From Lentisphaerota bacterium (GTDB lineage Bacteria; Verrucomicrobiota; Kiritimatiellia; UBA8416; VGWI01), in contig VGWI01000004.1 of assembly GCA_016873655.1 (NCBI GenBank), positions 1-64,000 of the forward strand: DNA of 64,000 nt, read 5' to 3'. This document shows, in pieces, positions 10,519 through 20,241 of the stretch. Within the stretch, counting starts at the first letter, position 1, and each line of letters begins with the position of its first letter. The notes under the pieces are model-generated. The model saw nothing but the letters and a program-made list of their open reading frames with translations, searched no databases and was not told the origin of the DNA. A program made the position numbers and the translations under genes.

Positions 10519-11835
10519 ATGATGAATACGCCAGTCATACCGTGCGTTCGACAGTTGGCGTGCATGTTCTCCTGCGTATTGTTTCTTGCCGCCTGGGGCA
10601 TGCCGGCTTCGGGAGCCACGGTCAGGTTGCGCATCACGGTTGTCAATCCCCGCGAGACGAACCAGGTTGCCGATGTGCGTGCCAATCTCCCCGCTCGTGT
10701 GGGAACGAATGATGTTGTCAGCTGGGGCGGGCTCGACTGGGGCTACGACACCAGGAACGACATCTACTATGTGCACAAGAAGGTCGAACTGGGCCCCAAA
10801 GAGGGCAGGGTGTTCGATATCGACATCCGTGATATATGGACGATCGAACCGGGCGAGATAGACGGCATCAATCGGCATGCGGGGGCTCTTGTGGACAAGC
10901 TTCGCGGCGCGGAGGTCCACGCAACCGCAACCGAGTTGCAGAAGCTCATAGAGAAGAACCTTGCCGACATTCTGGAGCGGCAGGACAAGTTCGCGATCGG
11001 GCCGGGGGTGGAGGCCATACAGCACATCAATGCCTACGAGACCAACCTGGGCATGCTCAGGCGGGTCAAGAGGGACGTGGGGATGATAGAGAACCTTGTG
11101 CTGGGGACAGGGCAGGACATAGGGGAGATGGTCGGAGAGAGCAAGCTCCTCGCGAAACCGGAACGGGGCGAAGATTCGGAACCCGCTGAATACAAGACGG
11201 CCATCATGGAATTCACGGTGGTCAACCCTTCGGTATCCGAGAAGAAACAGGCCGTTGTACGCGAGAGCCTTCCGGAAGAGGTGAAGATATACGATGTACT
11301 GGAAGCCGGAGAGCTCGAAGTCGGTGCGGACTACAACACCGGGATGTGCTACGTCTACAAGGAAGGGATAGACCTGGCGCCCGGCGAGAAGAAGACATTC
11401 CGCGTGACGATAAGGGACAAGTGGGATGTCAACGGGCCGAGGGTGGCATCCCTGATTGCCTCGGCCAGCAACCTGCTTTACAGGGTGGAGGTCCGGGGGC
11501 GTTACAAGGGCGTGGAGGAAGCGATATCCGGAGTTCTTGGCGGGCTTCTTGAGATAAGGGGTGAAGAGGGGCCGACGGCCGTGAATGACGCGTATGTCGC
11601 ATTCTTTCGTGAGCAGACCGCAAGGGTTGACATTCTGGAGCAGAAACTCAGGCGCGTTGAGGCCGCTTTGCGGCCGATAGAGCGGAAGTCCAAGTGGGGT
11701 TTTGCGGTCCAGGCGCCCAGCAAGAAGACCACATGGCTCATCATCTACATAGTCCTTGGCTTCCTGGGTTTCTTCAGTGTACTTTTCTTCCTGAGGTGGT
11801 ACGGAAAGAGCAAGAGTGAGAAACTGGGCCTGTGA
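10519..11835 (+). CDS. Exported protein with two internally homologous domains and a C-terminal transmembrane anchor
   Basis: Signal-like N-terminus; repeats 'ITVVNPRETNQ...LPARV...YYVHKKVELGPKEGRVFDIDIRDIW' and 'FTVVNPSVSEK...LPEEV...CYVYKEGIDLAPGEKKTFRVTIRDKW'; TM TTWLIIYIVLGFLGFFSVLFFLRW. Start codon uncertain (10456/10519/10522). Confidence 0.75.
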   Translation: MMNTPVIPCVRQLACMFSCVLFLAAWGMPASGATVRLRITVVNPRETNQVADVRANLPARVGTNDVVSWGGLDWGYDTRNDIYYVHKKVELGPKEGRVFDIDIRDIWTIEPGEIDGINRHAGALVDKLRGAEVHATATELQKLIEKNLADILERQDKFAIGPGVEAIQHINAYETNLGMLRRVKRDVGMIENLVLGTGQDIGEMVGESKLLAKPERGEDSEPAEYKTAIMEFTVVNPSVSEKKQAVVRESLPEEVKIYDVLEAGELEVGADYNTGMCYVYKEGIDLAPGEKKTFRVTIRDKWDVNGPRVASLIASASNLLYRVEVRGRYKGVEEAISGVLGGLLEIRGEEGPTAVNDAYVAFFREQTARVDILEQKLRRVEAALRPIERKSKWGFAVQAPSKKTTWLIIYIVLGFLGFFSVLFFLRWYGKSKSEKLGL

Positions 11836-11938
11836 GGCCGTTTCTCAGCAGTCTTGCCGCTGCCGCGAGCCGTACTTCCATCCGTCGGTCTTCCGGCGCG
11901 GGGTCTTCACAGTGTCTTTTTGACGGGGGAGATGTGGT

Positions 11939-13402
11939 ATGCCGTTGAAGATCAACCCGATAAAGCTCATCGAGCACGGGGTTGTTGCGGAGATCCGGCA
12001 GGATGTCGTGCACGTGACCGGGCTGACCAACTGCATGAACGGGCAGTTGGTGAACATCGGGGTTTCGGCGCAGGGGGTGATTGTCGGGTTTGACCCGGAC
12101 TACGTGCTCGTGCTTGTTGTCCGCGAGGGCGCCCCGATCAAGCCCGGTGACGCCGTAATCACGACCATAGACCAGTTCCGTGTTCCTGTCGGGGAACGTT
12201 TCATCGGCCGGAGGCTGAACGCCCTGGCAGAGCCGGCGGACAACGGCGGTCCGATACGCGAGGATGGCGCCAACCCGATCTTCGGAGCTGCGCCGGGCGT
12301 GCTCGAACGGGTTCCGCTGGCGCAGGTTCTCGAAACCGGCACGAAGATAATCGACATGACTTTGCCGATAGGAATGGGGCAGCGCATGTTGATCATCGGC
12401 GACCGCACCACCGGCAAGACTACCGTCGGGGTCGATGCGATCATGAACCAGAAGGGCAAGGACGTGGTCTGCATCTACTGCTGCATAGGCAAGGCGGAGG
12501 CGGCGCTTGCCAAGGTGACGGAGTCTTTCGACAAGGGGCGCGTCTGGGACTACGGAATGATCGTTGCGGCAACCGCTTCGGACCCGATGGGGCAGCAGTA
12601 TCTGGCCCCGTACGTGGCGTGCAGTCTCGGCGAGTACTTCATGTACACGAAGGGGCGCGACGTCCTCGTTGTTTTCGACGATTTCACGAAGCACGCGTGG
12701 GCTTACCGCCAGATATCTCTGTTGCTGGAGCGAGCGCCGGGCCGTGACGCGTATCCCGGCGATATATTCTATATACACTCCCAGCTTGTTGAGCGCGCGG
12801 GGAAGCTCAACGCGGCACGCGGCGGCGGGTCCATGACGCACCTGCCCATTGTCGAGACGCTGCAGGGCGACGTCGCAGGCTATATTCCATCCAACATCAT
12901 TTCCATGACCGACGGACAGGTGTACATGAATTCCCTGCTGTTCGGCGAGGGATTCAAGCCGGCAATTGACATGGGGCTTTCTGTCTCGAGGATCGGCAGC
13001 AAGGTTCAATGGAAAGCGATGAAGAAGCTTAGCGGAATGCTCAAGCTTGAGTATGTGCGATACAAGGAACTTGAGAAGCTTACCCGGATCAAGGCCGGAG
13101 TGTCGGGTGAGGTCGAAAGGCGTTTGAATCGCGGCAAGGTTCTTGAAGAAGTCCTGAAGCAGGACGCGAACGAGCCGGTTGCGATGGAGGACGAAGTCAT
13201 GATCCTCTACGCGCTTGAGCGCGGGCTGCTGGACAAGGCCGATCCTCCGCAGGTGAGGGGAATCCTGGCTGAGTTCATACGCCGGGTAAGGACGAGGCAC
13301 CCCACGCTGCCGGCGGAACTGTCCCAGAAGAAGGAACTGACCGAGCCGATCAAGGAGGCGCTCAACAATGAGCTTGCGGGGCTCTCCCATACCGCTGTTT
13401 AA
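11939..13402 (+). CDS. atpA: F-type ATPase subunit alpha, paralog 1 (alpha1)
   Basis: P-loop GDRTTGKT; VVFDDFTKHAWAYRQISLLL; YPGDIFYIHSQLVERAGKL; arginine-finger motif LSVSRIG. Confidence 0.95.
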   Translation: MPLKINPIKLIEHGVVAEIRQDVVHVTGLTNCMNGQLVNIGVSAQGVIVGFDPDYVLVLVVREGAPIKPGDAVITTIDQFRVPVGERFIGRRLNALAEPADNGGPIREDGANPIFGAAPGVLERVPLAQVLETGTKIIDMTLPIGMGQRMLIIGDRTTGKTTVGVDAIMNQKGKDVVCIYCCIGKAEAALAKVTESFDKGRVWDYGMIVAATASDPMGQQYLAPYVACSLGEYFMYTKGRDVLVVFDDFTKHAWAYRQISLLLERAPGRDAYPGDIFYIHSQLVERAGKLNAARGGGSMTHLPIVETLQGDVAGYIPSNIISMTDGQVYMNSLLFGEGFKPAIDMGLSVSRIGSKVQWKAMKKLSGMLKLEYVRYKELEKLTRIKAGVSGEVERRLNRGKVLEEVLKQDANEPVAMEDEVMILYALERGLLDKADPPQVRGILAEFIRRVRTRHPTLPAELSQKKELTEPIKEALNNELAGLSHTAV

Positions 13403-14855
13403 GATCAAGGTCCAGGAAAAGGGCCGGATCAAGGACATCAAGGAGATAATTGTCCGCATAGATGGTCTTCCGACGTGTCTGAACGGCCAGATCGTTGACC
13501 TCGGTGAAGGGGTCAAGGGAATCGTGATGGGATACGACGAGCAGGAGGTCCTTGCCCTTGTGCTTGGCGATCCGGGCAAGCTCAGGATGGGCCGGGAGGT
13601 GGCGGGAGTCAGTGAGCCGTTCCAAATCCCGGTCAGTGATGCAGTGATAGGCCGGATGGTTTCGGCGCTCGGGTATCCGTGTGACCAGGGGCAGCCGGTC
13701 GAGCCGGAGTCATTTGCGCCCGTATTCAAGGACTCGCCGCCGATCACGCACAGGGATCCGGTTACGCAGTTTCTGCCAACCGGCACGAAGATGGTGGATA
13801 TCTTCATCCCCATCGCCAAGGGTCAGCGGCAGTTGATTCTCGGCGACAGGATGACCGGCAAGACGGTCATAGCGCTGGATGCCATCATAAATCAGGTCGG
13901 GCGGAACGTGATCTGCATCTTCTGCTGCGTCGGGAAGTCTGTCTCTTCTCTGCAGAAGGCCATGTCGATTCTGCACGACAACGATGCGTTGTCCTACACG
14001 GCGGTGATAGTCGCAACCGACAGTTCGCCGGTGGGTGAGCAGTACATAGTTCCGTTTGCGGCTGCCTCCATGGCGGAGCATTTCGCGGCCAAGGGGCGTG
14101 ACGTGCTCGTGGTGTTTGATGACCTTACCAAGCATGCGTGGGCCTATCGCCAGCTCTCGTTGCTCCTGGACAGGCCGCCAGGCCGTGAGGCGTATCCCGG
14201 CGACATATTCTATGTGCAGACTCAGCTCATGGAGCGGGCTGGTCAGTTCAATGCGGAGCACGGCGGCGGGTCAATCACCTACCTGGGGATCGCGGAGACG
14301 TTGCAGGGCGACCTTACAGGTTATATCCCGTCCAACCTGGCCTCCATGTGTGACGGGCAGGTATGCATGAGCAGCACCATCTTCGCGGAGGGATTCCGCC
14401 CGGCGGTCGATATCTCGCTTTCTCTGTCGATCGTCGGCGGAAGAGCCCAGCCGCCGGTTCTCAAGAAGCTGAGTCGCGACATACGGGCTGACTACGCGAG
14501 ATATTCTGAAGTGGTGAAACTGAGCAGGATGGGGTCCGGCCTGTCCGAAGAGGCCGAGAAGACGATCAAGAAGGGCGAAGCGATAGTCTCGATTCTGCAG
14601 CAGGGGCAGCACGCTCCTGTTTCGCTTTCGGAGGAAGTGTTCCTTCTGTATGCCCTGCACGCCGGCATGCTTGCGCCTCTGGACCGCGAGGAGAAGACGC
14701 GCTTCACGAAGGGGATCGCCGGGTTCGCGGCAGAGAGAATGCCCGGGCTCGCGTCGCGGATTGAAGCTGAAGCAGAGCTCACTCCGGAAATCGAGGAGAG
14801 TCTGAGGAGTCTGCTGGAGGCCTATTTCGGCCGGAAGCCTGGCGGGGGCGGGTGA
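13368..14855 (+). CDS. F-type ATPase subunit alpha, paralog 2 (alpha2), arginine-finger position substituted
   Basis: P-loop GDRMTGKT; VVFDDLTKHAWAYRQLSLLL; YPGDIFYVQTQLMERAGQF; LSLSIVGG in place of (I/L)SVSRVGG; overlaps the alpha1 3' end by 35 nt. Confidence 0.93.
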   Translation: MSLRGSPIPLFKIKVQEKGRIKDIKEIIVRIDGLPTCLNGQIVDLGEGVKGIVMGYDEQEVLALVLGDPGKLRMGREVAGVSEPFQIPVSDAVIGRMVSALGYPCDQGQPVEPESFAPVFKDSPPITHRDPVTQFLPTGTKMVDIFIPIAKGQRQLILGDRMTGKTVIALDAIINQVGRNVICIFCCVGKSVSSLQKAMSILHDNDALSYTAVIVATDSSPVGEQYIVPFAAASMAEHFAAKGRDVLVVFDDLTKHAWAYRQLSLLLDRPPGREAYPGDIFYVQTQLMERAGQFNAEHGGGSITYLGIAETLQGDLTGYIPSNLASMCDGQVCMSSTIFAEGFRPAVDISLSLSIVGGRAQPPVLKKLSRDIRADYARYSEVVKLSRMGSGLSEEAEKTIKKGEAIVSILQQGQHAPVSLSEEVFLLYALHAGMLAPLDREEKTRFTKGIAGFAAERMPGLASRIEAEAELTPEIEESLRSLLEAYFGRKPGGGG

Positions 14856-15079
14856 AACTGACGATCTTGAATCCCAAGCACGTGATTTTCGAGGGCGACG
14901 CGTCGAGCGTGTTCCTGCCTGGCGATCTCGCGGAGTTTGAGATACTGGACCATCACGCTCCGATTGTGAGCCTGCTTGTCAAGGGCGAGATAGTGGTGGA
15001 CTGGCACCGCAGGATACCCATACGGCAGGGGATGGTCAGGTTCGACAGGAACGAGTGCATGGCTCTGGTAGAGGAATAG
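14852..15079 (+). CDS. atpC: F-type ATPase subunit epsilon, N-terminal beta-sandwich only (75 aa)
   Basis: MKLTILNPKHVIFEGDASSVFLPGDLAEFEILDHHAPIVSLL; position in ATPase operon; 4-nt overlap with alpha2. Confidence 0.88.
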   Translation: MKLTILNPKHVIFEGDASSVFLPGDLAEFEILDHHAPIVSLLVKGEIVVDWHRRIPIRQGMVRFDRNECMALVEE

Positions 15080-15103
15080 ACCGTCTGCGCCTGGAGGGCG
15101 GGC

Positions 15104-15319
15104 ATGGACAAGTTCGTAATATTTCTGGTGATGTTCGTGACGATTATCGGCCCATCGGCCGTGATAGCGGCCATCGGGTACGCGAGCATACGGGCGCTGG
15201 GGCGCAACCCCTCGGCTGCAAACAAGATACTGCAGGCCATGATTGTCGCCCTGGTATTTGCCGAGGCGATAGCGGTGGTTGCTTTGCTCATACTGTTCCA
15301 GTTGTTTGCTGGAACATAG
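15104..15319 (+). CDS. atpE: F-type ATPase subunit c
   Basis: 71-aa two-helix proteolipid, RNP loop (ALGRNPSAANKI), ion-binding Glu in ALVFAEAIAVVALL. Confidence 0.92.
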   Translation: MDKFVIFLVMFVTIIGPSAVIAAIGYASIRALGRNPSAANKILQAMIVALVFAEAIAVVALLILFQLFAGT

Positions 15320-15357
15320 GTGAATAGGCAGCCCGGGCGAACGGCCGGGGCCGCCGC

Positions 15358-16119
15358 ATGGAGGCGGGGAGCATGCGAGAAATCATACGAATACTGATGC
15401 CGGTGGCGCTGACTTATGTGGCTGCGACAGCGCTGATGGTGTTCGCCATAAGGCGTCTGCTGCTGGGGGATACGCGCAGGGCAATGGCCAAGATCCGTGA
15501 AGTCGAAGGCGAGGTGCGCCGGAAGGAGGAGCGGATCAGGGCCGAAATCGCCGAGCACGAGCGTGACTTCGAGGCGAGAAAGATCGAGGCCCAGGAATCC
15601 ATGGAGCGGCAGCGCAAGGAATCCGAGAAAGAGATGGCCAAGGCAAGAGAAAAAGCCCTGGCTGATGCCCGCAAGGAAGGTGAGCGCATAATCGATCAGG
15701 CGAGGAAGAACGAAGAGAAGCTGAGACAGCAGATAGCCCAGGACATGGAAGAGAAGGCCGTGGAATACGGCGGCAGGATATTTAAGCTTGTTTTCAGCGA
15801 GGAAATGAACGTCGAGCTCAATCGCAAGTTCATTGAGGAACTGTTGAACGCCCTTGATGAGGTGGACAGCTCAAGCATCACCGTGGATGCGGACGATGCC
15901 GTGTTCAAGAGCAGTCATCCACTTGAGGAAGAGCAGAAGGAACGGCTGAAGGAGCTCCTGAAGAACAAGTTCGGGGCTGACGTGGAGATCAACGAGACAA
16001 TTGACGAAGCGCTGCTGGCCGGTCTTTCGTTCAAGCTGGGCAGTCTTGAGATAGATGGCAGCCTGCTGAGCCGGTACCATGAGGCGGTTTCGGAAGTGAA
16101 GAAGGGTATAGGCACCTGA
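15358..16119 (+). CDS. atpF: F-type ATPase b-delta fusion (b helix plus delta C-terminal domain)
   Basis: N-terminal TM helix, long charged helix, C-terminal delta signature ALLAGLSFKLGSLEIDGSLLSRY. True start may be the internal ATG at 15373. Confidence 0.88.
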   Translation: MEAGSMREIIRILMPVALTYVAATALMVFAIRRLLLGDTRRAMAKIREVEGEVRRKEERIRAEIAEHERDFEARKIEAQESMERQRKESEKEMAKAREKALADARKEGERIIDQARKNEEKLRQQIAQDMEEKAVEYGGRIFKLVFSEEMNVELNRKFIEELLNALDEVDSSSITVDADDAVFKSSHPLEEEQKERLKELLKNKFGADVEINETIDEALLAGLSFKLGSLEIDGSLLSRYHEAVSEVKKGIGT

Positions 16120-16172
16120 CATGGCGCTGCCGGCCGTCAGGCGGCCGTTGATTTCGGTTTGAGGCATGCCGG

Positions 16173-17108
16173 ATGCAACTTAGCGAACTCCGCAAGGAAC
16201 TGAAGTTCAACCGCGAACTTGTGCAGCTCATTGAGACGCTCAAGAATATCGCGGCTGCCCAGTATCACCTGATGGAGAAGGAAAAGGAGCGGTTCGACCG
16301 CTTCATGGGTGCTTTTGCGGGTTTCTTCCGGGTCGTCAACCTTGTTGAGACGGCCAATCCGCTGGTGCGGTCGGCGTCGGACACGCTGGGGCTGGTCGTG
16401 ATCACTTCCGATTCCGGGTTCATGGGCGGGCTTAACCAGGGAGTGATACGGGCTGCCCTTGCAGCGCAGGGCGAGACGCCTGACGAGAAGACGGCGCTTG
16501 TCGTTGTGGGGGAGAAGGGGCAGACGGCCTTCGCAGACATGGGCAGGGCTTTCAGGTTCTTTCCGGGAATAAGCCAGGAGACGATCTACGAGCAGGCTGT
16601 GGAGATAAAGGACCACATAGTGGAAGAGGTGCTTGCCGGCAGGATGGGCAGAGTTCTTCTGGCGTATCCGAAGCCCCTGTCCTTTTCGGCTCAGGACATA
16701 GACGTGATCAGGGTGCTGCCGTGCGGAGACCTGATATCCGTCGAGGATGAGCCCGGGGAAGGAGCGCAGGCCTCGACGACATTGCGCGGATTCATGCAGG
16801 AGTCGCTTGGGGTGATCGTGGAGTCGTCTTTCGCCGACATGGCGCAGTACCTGGCAAGCACGTGGGTTACAAGCAAGCTTTACGAGGTGTTCGAGGACAG
16901 CAAGCTCGCGGAATTTTCCGCGAGGGCCATGCATCTCGAGGGAAGTTTCCAGAAGCTTGAGGAACAGTTGAAGAAGGTGCGGCACCAGACTTTCAAGGCC
17001 TCGCATGAGAAGATCGACAAGGGCATGCGCGAGAGCTTCGGCGCCAAGAAGGGGATGAAGAGAAGACGCAGGGGTGCAACGCAGCCGCAGGCTGCGGCTG
17101 ACGCCTAG
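16173..17108 (+). CDS. atpG: F-type ATPase subunit gamma (divergent)
   Basis: N-terminal helix LVQLIETLKNIAAAQYHLMEKEKERF; ITSDSGFMGGLNQGVIR; operon position. Confidence 0.9.
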   Translation: MQLSELRKELKFNRELVQLIETLKNIAAAQYHLMEKEKERFDRFMGAFAGFFRVVNLVETANPLVRSASDTLGLVVITSDSGFMGGLNQGVIRAALAAQGETPDEKTALVVVGEKGQTAFADMGRAFRFFPGISQETIYEQAVEIKDHIVEEVLAGRMGRVLLAYPKPLSFSAQDIDVIRVLPCGDLISVEDEPGEGAQASTTLRGFMQESLGVIVESSFADMAQYLASTWVTSKLYEVFEDSKLAEFSARAMHLEGSFQKLEEQLKKVRHQTFKASHEKIDKGMRESFGAKKGMKRRRRGATQPQAAADA

Positions 17109-18542
<1,434 letters not shown>

Positions 18543-18583
18543 GCTTTTCTCCGGTTGCGTGACCGGGGCCGCGGCATCTGAAT

Positions 18584-20218
18584 ATGAACAAGCTGGGACA
18601 ACGCCTTGAGGCGGATGGGCTGCTCTCCGCGGAGCGTTTCGAGGAGGCGGCGGCACGGGCCAAGGAAAGCCGGCGGCCGCTTCCTGACGTGCTCCGGGAT
18701 GACAGCTACGTTGCCGAGGGGCCTCTGCTCAGCGCTCTCGGCAAGGTCTACGGGCTTCAGGTCGTTGATCTTGACGACGACACGCCGGTTGACCAGTCCG
18801 CCGTGAGATCCATCCCGCCGAGGCTCGCAACCCACTACTGCGCCATGCCGATGAAACTGGAAGACGGGGTCATAACGCTGGCGGTCTCCAGCCTTTCCGA
18901 CATGGCTGTCGTTGATGATCTTGAGACCAACCTGGGCTTGAGGGTCGATCGGGTTCTTGCCACCCGGGCTGGCATCCAGCGTGCGATAAGGCGGCACTAC
19001 GGAGTCGGCGCAGGCACGGTCGAACGCATACTCGGAGAGGACAGGCCGGGCGAGGCGTCCCATATGGAGACGTCGCATGATCTGGAACTCATGGCCGAGG
19101 ATGCGTCGGTTGTCCGCCTTGTCAACCAGATCCTGCAGGACGCCATACGGGACAGGGCAACCGACATACACCTGGAAAGCTACAGAGACGAGATGCTCTG
19201 TCGCAGGCGGATAGACGGCGTCCTGCAGGAGACGAGTTTGCCGCGAAGCATCCGGCAGCTCTATCCTGCCATGGTGTCCCGGATCAAGCTGATGTCCGGA
19301 CTCGACATAGTCGAAAGACGTCTGCCCCAGGACGGGAGAGCCCGTGTCAACATGGGGCGTGAAGAGTTCGACCTGCGGGTCTCCATAGTCCCGGCAGTGC
19401 ACGGGGAGGACATCGTCATAAGGGTCCTGCCGACACGGTCGATGCTCAACCTGGGCGATCTCGGGTTTTCCGGGGCGCACAGGGCGGAGTTGGAGAAGTA
19501 CATAGCGATGCCGCACGGCATCGTCTTTGTGACCGGTCCGACTGGAAGCGGGAAGAGCACCACTCTCTACGCATGCCTCAACCGGCTGAACACTCGCGAC
19601 CACAAAATTATCACCATCGAGGACCCAGTCGAATATGAAGTGAGAGGGGTAACGCAGACGCAGGTCAATCCGAAGATAGGTCTCACCTTCGCCCGGGCGC
19701 TGAGAAGCATGTTGAGACACGATCCGGACGTCATGATGGTTGGCGAGGTGCGTGACCGTGAAACGGCGGATATTGCAGTACAGACGGCCATGACGGGACA
19801 CCTGGTGCTCAGCACTCTCCACACGAACGATGCTGCCGGGGCTGCGGTGCGTCTGATGGATATGGGCGTTGATCCTTACCTGATAACTTCGACGGTTCTG
19901 GTGTTCATCGCGCAGCGGTTGGTACGGGTGATCTGCCCGGAGTGCAGGGAGGCGGTTCGGGAAGCGGGGATTACGAGGTATCGTGGAGCCGGCTGCAAGA
20001 CATGCGGACGGAGCGGGTACTTCGGCCGTGCTGCTGTTGCCGAGTTTCTCCCGATGCTTCCGGCCATCGCGGGCCTGATCATGGGCAAGGCATCCGCACG
20101 TGAAATACGAGCGAAGGCGGATGAGCTTGGGATGCAGACTCTTCTGCAGGACGGTCTGCGGAAGGTTGAGGACGGTATCACGACCGAGCAGGAGGTCTTC
20201 CGCGTTATCGTAGCGTAG
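18584..20218 (+). CDS. gspE: Type II secretion / type IV pilus assembly ATPase (GspE/PilB family)
   Basis: GPTGSGKSTTLYA Walker A, ASDIHLE-like motif ATDIHLE, HDPDVMMVGEVRDRETA, CPEC...CKTCGRSGYFGR zinc motif. Confidence 0.95.
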   Translation: MNKLGQRLEADGLLSAERFEEAAARAKESRRPLPDVLRDDSYVAEGPLLSALGKVYGLQVVDLDDDTPVDQSAVRSIPPRLATHYCAMPMKLEDGVITLAVSSLSDMAVVDDLETNLGLRVDRVLATRAGIQRAIRRHYGVGAGTVERILGEDRPGEASHMETSHDLELMAEDASVVRLVNQILQDAIRDRATDIHLESYRDEMLCRRRIDGVLQETSLPRSIRQLYPAMVSRIKLMSGLDIVERRLPQDGRARVNMGREEFDLRVSIVPAVHGEDIVIRVLPTRSMLNLGDLGFSGAHRAELEKYIAMPHGIVFVTGPTGSGKSTTLYACLNRLNTRDHKIITIEDPVEYEVRGVTQTQVNPKIGLTFARALRSMLRHDPDVMMVGEVRDRETADIAVQTAMTGHLVLSTLHTNDAAGAAVRLMDMGVDPYLITSTVLVFIAQRLVRVICPECREAVREAGITRYRGAGCKTCGRSGYFGRAAVAEFLPMLPAIAGLIMGKASAREIRAKADELGMQTLLQDGLRKVEDGITTEQEVFRVIVA

Positions 20219-20241
20219 GACCGAGGTTCCGGCAGGCTGCC

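Noticed and set aside
9478-11025. 515-aa minus-strand ORF opposite the giant gene and its partner
   Set aside because: Ser/Arg/Pro-rich antisense translation of high-GC coding DNA, no recognisable domain, overlaps two well-supported plus-strand genes.
11774-13819. 681-aa minus-strand ORF
   Set aside because: Antisense of atpA1/atpA2; Arg/His-rich shadow ORF with no domain signature.
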